Shown: piece after piece, positions 52,150 to 61,285 of the stretch
Numbering within the stretch: position 1 is the stretch's first letter
Layout of the letters: each line of letters begins with the position of its first letter
Origin: Arthrobacter nitrophenolicus
GTDB lineage: Bacteria; Actinomycetota; Actinomycetes; Actinomycetales; Micrococcaceae
Reading direction: 5' to 3'
DNA: 61,782 bases
Assembly (NCBI RefSeq): GCF_000332815.1
Contig: NZ_AOFD01000023.1
Location: forward strand, 1-61,782
Notes under the pieces: generated by a model
The model's database searches: none
The model's input: only the letters and a program-made list of their open reading frames with translations
What the model was told of the DNA's origin: nothing
Position numbers and translations under genes: made by a program

Positions 52150-53502
52150 TTACTCGAGGCGGCGCTGCTTGGTCTCGGGGGAGAAGAACGCCATCCACAG
52201 TACGGCCAGCAGCACCAGTCCGCCGGCCAGGGCGAAGGATGTTGCGAGGCCCAGCTCCGGCCAAAAGTAGTTGGCGAAGATGAGCGGTCCGAAACCTGCC
52301 CCAAGCCGTGAGAACGTGGACGCCCAGCCGAAGCCGGAGCCGCGCAGCTCGGTGGGGTAGAGCTCGGACACGTAGGCGTACAGCACCGGGATGGCCACCT
52401 GCACCACGAACCCGAACACCAGCAGCCAGAACACCGCCGCCGTGGGGATGTCCACCACGAACGCCACGATCACCAGGGTCAGCGCGGACAGCGGGCCGGT
52501 GATGGCAAGGATCCACTTTCGGCCCACCCGCTCCACCAGGAGCGCGGCGACGATGACGCCCAGCAGTCCCACGGCGGCCATGGACGCGGTGGTCACGAAC
52601 GCCTTGTACTCGGCGAAGCCGGCGCCGATCAGGATCCGCGGCATCCAGGTCAGGGACAGGTAGTAGACCAGCAGGATGCTGAAGAACAACGCCCATGCCG
52701 CAGCGGTGATCTTCCAGTTGAACTGCCACACGGACCGCAGCTGGGTCCACGCGCTGCCGGCCGAGAGCCGCGGGACGTCCTTGGCATCCGGCAGGCTGTA
52801 GGCGCGGGGCTCGGCCCCGGTTGCTTCCACCAGGCCGTCGATGACTTTTGCGGCTTCCTCCCGCCTGCCCTGGCGGATCAGGAACAGCGGCGACTCGGGC
52901 ACGCTCCGCCGGACCCAGAAGACGAGCAGTGCGGGCAGGACCATCACCAGCATGGTCAGCCGCCAGTCGCCGTACAGGGCCACCAGGCCGGCCGACACGA
53001 AGCCGGCGAGGGCGGCTCCAATGGGCCACCAGCCGTCCATGGCCGTCAGCACCTTGCCGCGCTGCTTCCGCGGCGTGAACTCGCCCACCAGTGCATAGTC
53101 CACGGGAATGCACCCGCCCAGGCCAAAGCCGGCCATGAACCGGAACACGCAGAACCAAATGAAGTCGGGGGAGAAGGCGCCGAACACGGTGAAGAGCGAG
53201 AAGATCAGCAGCGTGGCCGTGAATGCCTTCTTGCGTCCAATGGTGTCCGCGATGGTGCCCCAGACGAAGGCGCCGAGGGCCATGCCGATGAGGTTGGATG
53301 TTCCCACCCATGCCACTTCACCCGGTGTCAGTGCCCAATGCGTGGAGAGCAGCGGAATGAGGATGCCGTTCAGGGTCACATCCCAGGCATCGAACATGAA
53401 CCCGAGCCCGCCGATCAGGAAGATCCTGCCCTGGACTTTCCATCGCCAGGGCAGTTCCTGGACCACCTGTTCGCCGCTGGGCACAGTGGTGTAAGTATTC
53501 AT
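52150..53502 (-). CDS. MFS metabolite:H+ symporter
   Basis: A 450-residue MFS transporter with 12 TMs of the sugar-porter/metabolite:H+ symporter group. TM1 carries FMFDAWDVTLNG (conserved Asp), the loop 2-3 motif is GTIADTIGRKKAF, TM4 has RFMAGFGLGGCIPVDYALVGEF and SELYPTELRG marks the loop 10-11 region. AGGAGG fixes ATG 53502. Relatives transport aromatic or aliphatic acids and niacin-like compounds. It interrupts the usual purN-purH adjacency on the opposite strand. Confidence 0.9.
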   Translation of the reverse strand: MNTYTTVPSGEQVVQELPWRWKVQGRIFLIGGLGFMFDAWDVTLNGILIPLLSTHWALTPGEVAWVGTSNLIGMALGAFVWGTIADTIGRKKAFTATLLIFSLFTVFGAFSPDFIWFCVFRFMAGFGLGGCIPVDYALVGEFTPRKQRGKVLTAMDGWWPIGAALAGFVSAGLVALYGDWRLTMLVMVLPALLVFWVRRSVPESPLFLIRQGRREEAAKVIDGLVEATGAEPRAYSLPDAKDVPRLSAGSAWTQLRSVWQFNWKITAAAWALFFSILLVYYLSLTWMPRILIGAGFAEYKAFVTTASMAAVGLLGVIVAALLVERVGRKWILAITGPLSALTLVIVAFVVDIPTAAVFWLLVFGFVVQVAIPVLYAYVSELYPTELRGSGFGWASTFSRLGAGFGPLIFANYFWPELGLATSFALAGGLVLLAVLWMAFFSPETKQRRLE

Positions 53503-53643
53503 CGCAGCCTCCTGGGAAAACTCTAGCCGCGCCCGGGGGCGTTCACACTCAGGCGGACACGCGGGGCAACCTGCGCTTCGCGATAAACTGGGCCTATCCC
53601 CACCAACCGCGGCACTGTTCCGCGAGATAAGACGGAGACATTT

Positions 53644-55329
53644 GTGAGCTTCACGCAGCATGAGCGCGTATCCATTGACCGTGTTCCCATCCGCCGGGCG
53701 CTGATCTCGGTTTACGACAAGACCGGTCTGGAGGAACTCGCCCAGGGCCTGCACGCAGCGGGAGTGAAGCTGGTCTCCACCGGTTCCACGGCCAAGAAGA
53801 TCGCCGCCGCGGGCATTCCCGTGCAGGAGGTTGAGGAAGTCACCGGTTCACCGGAGATGCTGGACGGCCGCGTCAAGACGCTGCACCCGCGCGTCCACGG
53901 CGGTATCCTGGCGGACCGCCGCGTCCCCGCCCACATGGAAACGCTCAGCCGCATGGAGATCGAGCCCTTCGACCTGGTGGTGGTGAACCTCTACCCGTTC
54001 GTGGAAACCGTCAAGTCCGGCGCGGCCCAGGACGACGTCGTCGAGCAGATCGACATCGGCGGCCCCGCCATGGTGCGGTCGGCAGCGAAGAACCACGCCG
54101 CCGTCGCCATTGTGGTGGACCCCTCCTTCTACGGCCAGGTGGTTGCCGCAGCCGCTGAGGGCGGCTTCGACCTGAAGACCCGGCGCCGGCTCGCCGCCAA
54201 GGCGTTCGCCCACACCGCTTCCTACGACAACGCCGTGGCCACCTGGACGGCCAGCCAGTTCCTGGACGAGGACGGCGACGGCGTCATCGACTGGCCCGCC
54301 TACGCCGGCCTCTCGCTGGAGCGCTCGGAGGTCCTGCGCTACGGCGAGAACCCGCACCAGCAGGCCGCGCTCTACGTGGACAAGGCCGCCCCGGTGGGCA
54401 TCGCCCAGGCGGACCAGCTGCACGGCAAGGCCATGAGCTACAACAACTTCGTGGACGCTGACGCGGCCCTGCGCGCAGCCTTCGATTTCAGTGAGCCCGC
54501 AGTGGCCGTCATCAAGCACGCCAACCCCTGCGGCGTGGCCGTGGGGTCCGCGGACGCCGCCGACCCCATCGCCGATGCGCACGCCAAGGCGCACGCCTGC
54601 GACCCCGTTTCCGCGTTTGGCGGCGTGATCGCAGCCAACCGTCCGGTCACCGCCGGCATGGCCAACACCGTCAAGGACATCTTCACCGAGGTGGTCATCG
54701 CGCCCGGCTTCGAGCCGGAAGCCGTCGAGATCCTGTCGAAGAAAAAGAACATCCGCCTGCTCTCCCTGCCCGAGGGCTACGGCCGGTACCCCACCGAGTT
54801 CCGCCAGGTTTCCGGCGGCATGCTGGTCCAGGTCACCGACAAGGTGGACGCCGACGGCGACAACCCCGCCAACTGGACCCTGGCCGCCGGTGAGGCGGCG
54901 GACGAGAAGACCCTCGCGGACCTCGCATTCGCGTGGACCGCCTGCCGGGCCGCGAAGTCCAACGCCATCCTGATCGCCAATGACGGTGCCGCCGTCGGCA
55001 TTGGCATGGGCCAGGTCAACCGCCTGGACTCCTGCCGCCTGGCGGTGGAGCGGGCCAACACGCTGGGCGTGACGGTGGAGTCCGACGTCGACGGTGCGGG
55101 CGGCGCCTCCAACGCCAGCGGATCGAACGCCCCTGAGCGCGCCCGCGGCGCCGTGGCAGCCTCCGACGCGTTCTTCCCATTCGCCGACGGGCTACAGATC
55201 CTGATCGACGCCGGCGTCCGCGCCGTGGTGCAGCCCGGCGGTTCCGTCCGGGATGACGAAGTGATTGCGGCAGCCAACGCGGCCGGTATCACCATGTACT
55301 TCACCGGTGCGCGCCACTTCTTCCACTGA
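53644..55329 (+). CDS. purH: Bifunctional AICAR transformylase/IMP cyclohydrolase
   Basis: Final two steps of IMP synthesis, 561 residues. The N-terminal MGS-like IMP cyclohydrolase shows [15 protein letters not shown] and [15 protein letters not shown]; the C-terminal AICAR transformylase shows [13 protein letters not shown], the catalytic Lys-His pair in [11 protein letters not shown] and [15 protein letters not shown] 53644 has GGAGAC upstream. Upstream lies a small stem CGCGG/CCGCG but no recognisable purine riboswitch. Confidence 0.97.
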   Translation: MSFTQHERVSIDRVPIRRALISVYDKTGLEELAQGLHAAGVKLVSTGSTAKKIAAAGIPVQEVEEVTGSPEMLDGRVKTLHPRVHGGILADRRVPAHMETLSRMEIEPFDLVVVNLYPFVETVKSGAAQDDVVEQIDIGGPAMVRSAAKNHAAVAIVVDPSFYGQVVAAAAEGGFDLKTRRRLAAKAFAHTASYDNAVATWTASQFLDEDGDGVIDWPAYAGLSLERSEVLRYGENPHQQAALYVDKAAPVGIAQADQLHGKAMSYNNFVDADAALRAAFDFSEPAVAVIKHANPCGVAVGSADAADPIADAHAKAHACDPVSAFGGVIAANRPVTAGMANTVKDIFTEVVIAPGFEPEAVEILSKKKNIRLLSLPEGYGRYPTEFRQVSGGMLVQVTDKVDADGDNPANWTLAAGEAADEKTLADLAFAWTACRAAKSNAILIANDGAAVGIGMGQVNRLDSCRLAVERANTLGVTVESDVDGAGGASNASGSNAPERARGAVAASDAFFPFADGLQILIDAGVRAVVQPGGSVRDDEVIAAANAAGITMYFTGARHFFH

Positions 55330-55366
55330 TCCCCACCGGCCCCCTAACGGCGTGGGCCCAATTAAA

Positions 55367-55412
55367 CGAACGACGGCGCCTGTCCCCGCGTAGGGGGCAG
55401 CGCCGTCGTTCG
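55367..55412. terminator. Bidirectional terminator hairpin after purH
   Basis: CGAACGACGGCGC (55367-55379) pairs with GCGCCGTCGTTCG (55400-55412), and the inner segment continues pairing (CTG/CAG and TCCCC/GGGGG), giving about 21 pairs. It sits between convergent transcripts and shares the ACGACGGCG core of the hairpin family. Confidence 0.75.
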
Positions 55413-55428
55413 TGTTGGGGCACATGTC

Positions 55429-55626
55429 CTAGGACCCGGCTTTGTCAGCGTCCGCGTCCCTCTGCTTGAGACGCGGACCCTCCGCCGGGAGCCGGAGCTC
55501 CCGGGGCCTGGCTTCTGCCATCCGCTGCTTTGTCCAGTACTCGAGGATTTCCTCGTGGGTCTGGGCTGCGTCTCCGTGCGTGACGGAGCCCTCCCCGGCT
55601 GGCTCGCTGCTAGGAGATCGCTGCAC
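55429..55626 (-). CDS. Small ORF with a motif shared with the adjacent protease
   Basis: A 65-residue reading frame beginning at GTG 55626, overlapping the protease stop by 17 bases. Residues ~28-42 read EILEYWTKQRMAEARPREL, resembling the propeptide segment AAEYWTADKMKAAIP of the neighbouring protease. The rest is charged and has no signal peptide. It could be a translationally coupled small protein or the remnant of a second protease whose catalytic part has been lost. There is no independent ribosome binding site. Confidence 0.45.
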   Translation of the reverse strand: MQRSPSSEPAGEGSVTHGDAAQTHEEILEYWTKQRMAEARPRELRLPAEGPRLKQRDADADKAGS

Positions 55627-56572
55627 TTTGGTACGTCGCCTGGATGACCGTGCCCCAGTACGGGCCGTACATGACGTTGGAGCCGCTGTAGCCGTAGCTG
55701 TTGATCGAGTTCTGGACGCCGGAGGAGCTGGTGCCGATGAACCACGGGCCGCCGGAGGAACCGCCGGTCATGTCGCAGGGGATGCCCTGGGTGCCGAACT
55801 GCGGGTTGTTGGCGTCGTTGCTTGCCGTTCCTGTGCAGCTCTTCAGGGTCTCGCCGTTGAAGGGGCGGGCTGCGGGGTAGCCGAAGGACTTGTAGGTGAG
55901 CCCGCGTGCCTGGTTGAAGGCGACGCCGGAGCCACCGACGACGTCAGTCAGGTTCTTGCCGCCTAACTGGTTCATGACGGCGAAGCCGGTGTCGTAGGCC
56001 ATGTCCCCGTTTGCGCTCCACTGGGTGGGGGCGAAATACTTCCGCGCCGTCCACTTGCCGTAGGGGGCAGCACCATTTTCATAGGCAGGAACGAAGATGA
56101 AGTTCGTGGCGAATGCTCCCGGGCCTTCATTGAGGCAGTGCCCTGCCGTGGCCACCGTGCTCTCGTTGACCGAGGAGACAGCGTTGCCGGAGCATACGTA
56201 GTTCGCGCCGCCCAGGGTGAAGAAGACCTTGCCGATGTGCTTCACCGGGGCTTCGCTGGCTGCGATGGTCTGCTTGCCTCGAGTGGGGCTGACCTGCGAG
56301 CCCTTGCCCTTTTCGACGGGGACGGCGGAGCGGTTGCCGCGCTCCAAGGCCTTGCCGGCCAGGACGTCGCCCGGGATGGCTGCCTTCATCTTGTCTGCTG
56401 TCCAGTACTCTGCCGCGCCGGTGTCCTCGACGGTGACACTGGCAGTGGCCGGCGTGTTTTTGTCATCTGTGGCGTCCGGCGCGGCCGAGGCTCCGCCAGC
56501 CGTGGCAACTGCCAGAACGGCTGCGGCTGAAAGGCTCAGGAGGCCCGAGGCGAGAGACCTGGTGCGTGTCAT
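55610..56572 (-). CDS. Secreted trypsin-like serine protease (S1 family)
   Basis: A 320-residue exported protease. A signal peptide (about 1-30, cleavage near ASA) precedes a propeptide containing AAEYWTADKMKAAIPGDVL. The catalytic domain shows TAGHC (His145), GDMAYDTG (Asp190 or 194) and GGSSGGPW (Ser273), with cysteines in VCSGN, KSCTG and IPCDM able to pair. The length and domain order fit actinobacterial secreted trypsin-like peptidases. The promoter TTTACA-18-TAAATT (56659-56630 on the minus strand) is plausible. Confidence 0.9.
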   Translation of the reverse strand: MTRTRSLASGLLSLSAAAVLAVATAGGASAAPDATDDKNTPATASVTVEDTGAAEYWTADKMKAAIPGDVLAGKALERGNRSAVPVEKGKGSQVSPTRGKQTIAASEAPVKHIGKVFFTLGGANYVCSGNAVSSVNESTVATAGHCLNEGPGAFATNFIFVPAYENGAAPYGKWTARKYFAPTQWSANGDMAYDTGFAVMNQLGGKNLTDVVGGSGVAFNQARGLTYKSFGYPAARPFNGETLKSCTGTASNDANNPQFGTQGIPCDMTGGSSGGPWFIGTSSSGVQNSINSYGYSGSNVMYGPYWGTVIQATYQSAAIS

Positions 56573-56904
56573 TGGTGTCCTGTCTGAACGGGGTAGCGGC
56601 CCCGGTGCGGGCCGGAGAGTGACGTAGCGAATTTACCCGTCACATGACAAGTTTGTAAATAGTAGTGACGTATCATGTAGGGCTTCCCGCCGAGTGCGCC
56701 GGCGGGATGGGGCAGGGATTACGACGGCGGGATGGCGCCTTGGTGCGTGCCGCCGTCGGGCATTCTGCATCGCTGTAATCCTGCTCACCGCGGGGTAATC
56801 AAGCGGCTCCAGTAAGGTTCAAACCCGCGTCCTCGGGTAAGTTGTAGATGGTGAAATAGACCGACATTTCACAACCAAGCCGACCCACAGGGAGACGCCC
56901 GCGC
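56573..56904. other. Divergent intergenic region between protease and icd
   Basis: No gene is supported in these 332 bases. On the minus strand TTTACA (56659-56654) and TAAATT (56635-56630), 18 bases apart, are a fair protease promoter. A CCGCCGTCG-family hairpin lies at 56722-56758. The icd side has no clear promoter beyond AT-rich segments near 56830-56870. Confidence 0.4.
56722..56758. repeat. Hairpin of the CCGCCGTCG family in a divergent region
   Basis: CGACGGCGG (56722-56730) and CCGCCGTCG (56750-56758) pair perfectly around a 19-base loop that itself contains GGCGCC. It lies between divergent genes and so cannot be a terminator of either; it supports the idea of a dispersed palindromic repeat. 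Confidence 0.5.
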
Positions 56905-59124
56905 ATGTCCAAGATTATCTACACCCACACCGACGAAGCGCCGATGCTGGCTACCTATTCGTTCCTGCCCATCATCGAGGCGTTTGCTTCGACCGCAGGT
57001 GTGGAGGTGGAGACCCGCGACATTTCGCTCGCCGGCCGCATCATCGCCGTGTTCGGTGACTACCTCACCCCGGAGCAGCAGATCGGTGACGCCCTTGCTG
57101 AACTGGGTGAACTGGCGAAGACGCCGGAAGCGAACATCATCAAACTGCCGAACATCAGCGCATCCATCCCGCAGCTGAAGGCCGCCATTGCAGAGCTGCA
57201 GGGCCAGGGCTACGCGCTGCCGGACTACCCGGACAACCCCTCCTCGGACGAGGAGACGGCCATCCGCTCCCGCTATGACAAGATCAAGGGCTCCGCCGTG
57301 AACCCGGTCCTGCGCGAGGGCAACTCGGACCGCCGCGCACCGCTGTCCGTCAAGAACTACGCCCGCCAGAACCCGCACTCCATGGGGGCCTGGACCGCAG
57401 ACTCCAAGACCAACGTGGCCACCATGGGCAAGGACGACTTCCGTTCCAACGAGAAGTCCGTGGTTGTCGAGTCCGAGGGCACCGTCGCCATCCAGCTGGT
57501 CCGTGAGGACGGCTCCGTGAAGGTCCTGAAGAAGGCGTTCCCGGTCCTGGCCGGTGAGGTCATCGACGGCACCGTGATGCGCGCCGCCGCCCTGGACGAA
57601 TTCCTCAAGGCCCAGGTTGCCCGCGCCAAGGAAGAGGGCGTGCTGTTCTCCGCACACCTGAAGGCCACCATGATGAAGGTTTCCGACCCCATCATCTTCG
57701 GCCACGTGGTCAAGGCCTACTTCTCCGAGCTTTTCGAGACCTACGGCAAGCAGCTCGCCGCCGCCGGCATCAGCCCGAACAACGGCCTGGCCGCCATCCT
57801 GAGCAGCCTCGAGGACCTGCCCGAGGACGTGCGCGAAGGCGTCCAGTCGCTCATCAAGAAGGGCATGGAGGATGGCCCCGCGCTCGCAATGGTGGACTCG
57901 GACAAGGGCATCACCACCCTGAACGTCCCGTCCGACGTCATCGTGGACGCGTCCATGCCGGCCATGATCCGCAGCTCCGGCCACATGTGGGGCCCGGACG
58001 GCAAGGAAGCCGACACCCTGGCCGTGCTGCCGGACAGCTCCTACGCCGGGATCTACCAGGTGGTCATCGATGACTGCCGCGCCAACGGCGCCTACGACCC
58101 CACCACCATGGGCACCGTTCCGAACGTTGGCCTCATGGCCCAGGCCGCCGAAGAATACGGCAGCCACGACAAGACCTTCGAAATCCAGGAACCGGGAACC
58201 GTCCAGATCGTTGACGGCTCAGGGAACGTCCTGGTCGAACACCAGGTTGCCGAGGGTGACATCTGGCGCGCCTGCCAGACCAAGGACCTCCCCATCCGCG
58301 ACTGGGTCAAGCTGGCCGTCACCCGCGCCCGCGCCTCCCAGACCCCTGCTGTGTTCTGGCTGGACGAGGAGCGCGCGCACGACGCCAACCTCATCGCGAA
58401 GGTGAACGAGTACCTGAAGGACCACGACACCGAGGGCCTGGACATCCAGATCATGTCCCCGGTCAAGGCCATCGCCTACACGCTCGAGCGGATCCGCAAG
58501 GGCCAGGACACCATCTCCGTGTCCGGCAACGTCCTCCGCGACTACCTCACGGACCTGTTCCCCATCCTGGAACTGGGCACCAGCGCCAAGATGCTCTCCG
58601 TTGTTCCGCTGATGAACGGCGGCGGCCTCTTCGAAACCGGCGCCGGCGGCTCCGCACCCAAGCACGTCCAGCAGCTGCTGAAGGAAAACCACCTGCGCTG
58701 GGACAGCCTCGGTGAATTCCTGGCCCTGGCCGTGAGCTTCGAGCACCTGGCCACCACCGCAGGCAACGCCCGCGCACAGGTCCTGGCAGACACCCTGGAC
58801 CGTGCCACCGGCACCTTCCTGCTGGAAAACAAGTCCCCGAGCCGCCGCGCCGGCGAGCTCGACAACCGGGGCAGCCACTACTTCCTGGCCCGCTACTGGG
58901 CCGAGGAACTGGCCAAGCAGACGGACGACGCCGACCTTGCCGCCGCCTTCAGCTCCGTCGCCCACGAGCTGACCTCCAAGGAGGACACCATCGTTGGCGA
59001 GCTGGCCGAGGTCCAGGGTTCGCCCGTGGACATCGGAGGCTACTACCACCCGGACGACGCCAAGGCTTCGGCAGTGATGCGCCCGTCGGCCACACTGAAC
59101 AAGGTCATCGCCACCCTGAACTAG
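56905..59124 (+). CDS. icd: NADP-dependent isocitrate dehydrogenase, monomeric type
   Basis: TCA-cycle enzyme converting isocitrate to 2-oxoglutarate with NADPH production. At 739 residues it is the monomeric (~80 kDa) class typical of corynebacteria and many actinobacteria. Recognisable blocks include [40 protein letters not shown] (isocitrate-binding), [21 protein letters not shown] and [24 protein letters not shown] precedes ATG 56905. It is monocistronic with a strong terminator after it. Confidence 0.98.
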   Translation: MSKIIYTHTDEAPMLATYSFLPIIEAFASTAGVEVETRDISLAGRIIAVFGDYLTPEQQIGDALAELGELAKTPEANIIKLPNISASIPQLKAAIAELQGQGYALPDYPDNPSSDEETAIRSRYDKIKGSAVNPVLREGNSDRRAPLSVKNYARQNPHSMGAWTADSKTNVATMGKDDFRSNEKSVVVESEGTVAIQLVREDGSVKVLKKAFPVLAGEVIDGTVMRAAALDEFLKAQVARAKEEGVLFSAHLKATMMKVSDPIIFGHVVKAYFSELFETYGKQLAAAGISPNNGLAAILSSLEDLPEDVREGVQSLIKKGMEDGPALAMVDSDKGITTLNVPSDVIVDASMPAMIRSSGHMWGPDGKEADTLAVLPDSSYAGIYQVVIDDCRANGAYDPTTMGTVPNVGLMAQAAEEYGSHDKTFEIQEPGTVQIVDGSGNVLVEHQVAEGDIWRACQTKDLPIRDWVKLAVTRARASQTPAVFWLDEERAHDANLIAKVNEYLKDHDTEGLDIQIMSPVKAIAYTLERIRKGQDTISVSGNVLRDYLTDLFPILELGTSAKMLSVVPLMNGGGLFETGAGGSAPKHVQQLLKENHLRWDSLGEFLALAVSFEHLATTAGNARAQVLADTLDRATGTFLLENKSPSRRAGELDNRGSHYFLARYWAEELAKQTDDADLAAAFSSVAHELTSKEDTIVGELAEVQGSPVDIGGYYHPDDAKASAVMRPSATLNKVIATLN

Positions 59125-59156
59125 GTGACGACCTCGCTGCGGCAGGCGTAAATGAC

Positions 59157-59195
59157 AAAGGAGGCGGTGTCCCGGTAACCGGGCACCGCCTCCTT
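59157..59195 (+). terminator. Terminator of icd
   Basis: AAAGGAGGCGGTG (59157-59169) pairs with CACCGCCTCCTTT, extended by the inner CCCGGT/ACCGGG, giving 19 pairs with one bulged T. The flanking A and T runs make it functional in both directions, so it may also end the kinase-lipoprotein transcript. Confidence 0.85.
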
Positions 59196-59252
59196 TAGCA
59201 TTTCAGGTGAAGGGCTTGCCGTCGGCCGCATGCCAGCACGGCCTGCGGCCGC

Positions 59253-59732
59253 TTAATCGTTGCCCTTGCCTTTGTCACCCCTTTTGTCGTCGTCCTTGCC
59301 GGCCTCCTGCGGCTGGGGCTCCGGCACAGGAGATGGCGCCGGCTCCTGGACGGCCGGGGGAGGAGTCTGGGTCGCGGCCTGTTCGGCTGCAGCTTTCTCC
59401 GCTGCCGCCTTTTCCGCAGCGGCAATCGCATCCTCGATGTCCGCACGCACAGCGGTGGCGATGGTGGTGATGCTTCGCCGCCGCTCCTCGGAAATACCGC
59501 CCCTCGCTTGGGCGGCCTCCAGCTCGGCCTCGAGCCCGTCCAGCGCCGTCAGCGCTGCCGCGGGGTCGCTCTGCGATGAAGCCTGGGTCACCTCCAGGAC
59601 CCTGGCCTGGAGCTGGCGGGCGGTGTCACGCTGCAGTCCCGTCTCCGCGGCAGCGCAGCCGGTGAGCAGGCCTGCTGCCACTAAAGCGGCCGACCAGCCC
59701 AGCGCCAGCCGGTTGCCGCGGCTTAACCTCAC
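59253..59732 (-). CDS. Lipoprotein coupled to the Ser/Thr kinase gene
   Basis: A 159-residue lipoprotein. GTG 59732 overlaps the kinase stop as GTGA, fixing the start; the N-terminal segment ends in lipobox LTGC. The mature part is a predicted helical region (about 30-110) with EKAAAEKAAAEQAA-type repeats, a proline-rich stretch and a charged Asp/Lys tail (KDDDKRGDKGKGND). Translational coupling suggests it works with the kinase, for example as an extracytoplasmic partner; no known family. Confidence 0.75.
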   Translation of the reverse strand: MRLSRGNRLALGWSAALVAAGLLTGCAAAETGLQRDTARQLQARVLEVTQASSQSDPAAALTALDGLEAELEAAQARGGISEERRRSITTIATAVRADIEDAIAAAEKAAAEKAAAEQAATQTPPPAVQEPAPSPVPEPQPQEAGKDDDKRGDKGKGND

Positions 59733-61002
59733 GGTTCCACGCTTTTCTGCAGTTCTTCCAGATGCTCGCCCAGGACGCCGGTCACCTCGGGATAGGGCAC
59801 GACGTCGGCGGGAGACTGGGCGTTGAGCGTCATCATGACCGCGGCTACAGCTGCGGCAACCACCACCAGCCCCAGGATCACAGCCAGCCAAAAGCGCTTG
59901 GTCCGGGTTTGCGGGTGCAAGGAGGATGCCAGTGCAGGATCATCCGCCGGTGCCGGTGCGGGTCGCGCGGCGGATGGCCCAGTTGGGGATGCTACGGGTT
60001 CCTTGTGTGCTGCTGCAGGAGCGGGCTCTTCGGGGGAAGCAGCGGCCTCGCGGATTTCATCCACCGATTCCTCGGCGGTGATCGACGGCGGGTGGAAGGG
60101 CATGGCGGGCAGCACCCTGGTCGTCTCCGGCGCCAGTTCCCCGGGGGTGGAAGCCGGCGATACCAGAGCCTGCCGCAGCGCGATCTCGATGTCTGCCGCG
60201 GCCGGCCGTTCCAGGGGCTCGATGGCGGTCATGGAACGGATGAGGTCAGCCCATTCGGAAGGGACGTCGTCCGGGATCTCCGGTGCGCGGTGCAGGCGGG
60301 CAACCGCCGACTCCACCGCGCCGCCCGGGTACTCCACCGCGCCCTTGATGCATTCCAAAAGAACGAGGCCCAGCGAGTAGATGTCGGAGGCGGGGGAGAG
60401 GGGCTGTCCCATGGCCTGTTCCGGACTGAGGTATGCGGCCGTGCCCACCATGGTTCCGGTAGCTGTGAGCCGGGTCGAATCGGCGATCCTGGCAATGCCG
60501 AAGTCTGTGAGCTTCGGGCGCAGCGGTTCGCCGGGACGGATCTGGACCAGCAGGATGTTGGCTGGTTTGATGTCCCGGTGGATGATGCCGAGCCCGTGGA
60601 CATATGCCAGGGCGTCGGCGATGCCCGCGCCGATGACTGCCAGCTCCTCCAGCGGGACCGTGCTGTGCCGGATCCGGGTCCGCAGGTCCTGGCCCTCAAC
60701 CAGTTCCATGGTCAGGAAGGGCCGGGGCTCGTCCGGTATGCGGTCATCGATGCCGGCGTCAAAAAGAGTGACCAGGCCCGGATGATTCAGCGTGGCCAGC
60801 AGCTGGATTTCCGCTTCCTGGCGCTTCAGTTCATCGGCGTCCGGCGCCTGTGGTGCGAAGAGCTTGAGGCTACATCGCGGCCCAGGTTTTCGTCCCGGGC
60901 GCAATAGACGGATGACATTCCGCCACGGCCAATAACTTCACCCAACCGATAACGTCCGCCAACCACTTCATTCGTAATGGAGCTAGGCGATTCCGCCACC
61001 AT
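59729..61002 (-). pseudogene. Transmembrane serine/threonine protein kinase, one frameshift near N-terminus
   Basis: PknB-type Hanks kinase, about 424 residues repaired. ATG 61002 follows GGGAGG and begins MVAESPSS; the Gly-rich loop GEVIGRGGMSSVY and Lys in VALKLF follow, with HRDIKPANIL (catalytic Asp ~140), DFGIARI and the activation-segment end GTAAYLSPEQ. A Pro/Ala-rich linker leads to a membrane segment (~371-392) and a short extracellular tail without PASTA repeats. Near 60868 one base is missing: the loop is in one frame and the rest in another; repair gives GRDVALKLFAP. TATAAT at 61049-61044 is a good -10. It is coupled to a lipoprotein gene. Confidence 0.88.
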
Positions 61003-61043
61003 GACCGTTCCTCCCGGTGCGCTGCCGCACTGTCGTACTCAAA

Positions 61044-61049
61044 ATTATA
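61044..61049 (-). promoter_or_regulatory. -10 element of the Ser/Thr kinase gene
   Basis: A perfect TATAAT lies on the minus strand 41 bases upstream of ATG 61002, with a normal leader and GGGAGG site between. No -35 consensus is visible at 16-18 bases. Confidence 0.5.
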
Positions 61050-61103
61050 CGGGGGCTACGGCAGAACTAGCGATCGGCCCGGACGTGCCGGCGCGGGCAC
61101 ACC

Positions 61104-61146
61104 GGCGGTCCGGAGGCGAACTAGGAACGTTCGCCACCGGACCGCC
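61104..61146 (-). terminator. Terminator hairpin after the LANTG surface protein gene
   Basis: GGCGGTCCGG-A-GGCGAAC (61104-61121) pairs with GTTCGCC-A-CCGGACCGCC (61129-61146), 17 pairs with one symmetric A-A mismatch and a 7-base loop. It lies downstream of the surface-protein gene on the minus strand and upstream of the kinase promoter. Confidence 0.7.
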
Positions 61147-61285
61147 AGCCACAAGGACATGTGTGCTGAGGACATGTTTGCGTCGAATTTTGGTGCGTCT
61201 AGGCGGTCCTCCTCTCCCTCAGCCTGCTGGTTGCTGCCGTGTCAGGCGCAGGGGTGCAGGCGTTGTCAGATTCCTAAGGGAGCTG

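Noticed and set aside
53503..53643. Purine riboswitch upstream of purH
   Set aside because: Only a short CGCGG/CCGCG stem is visible; the conserved three-way junction loops of purine riboswitches are not recognisable.
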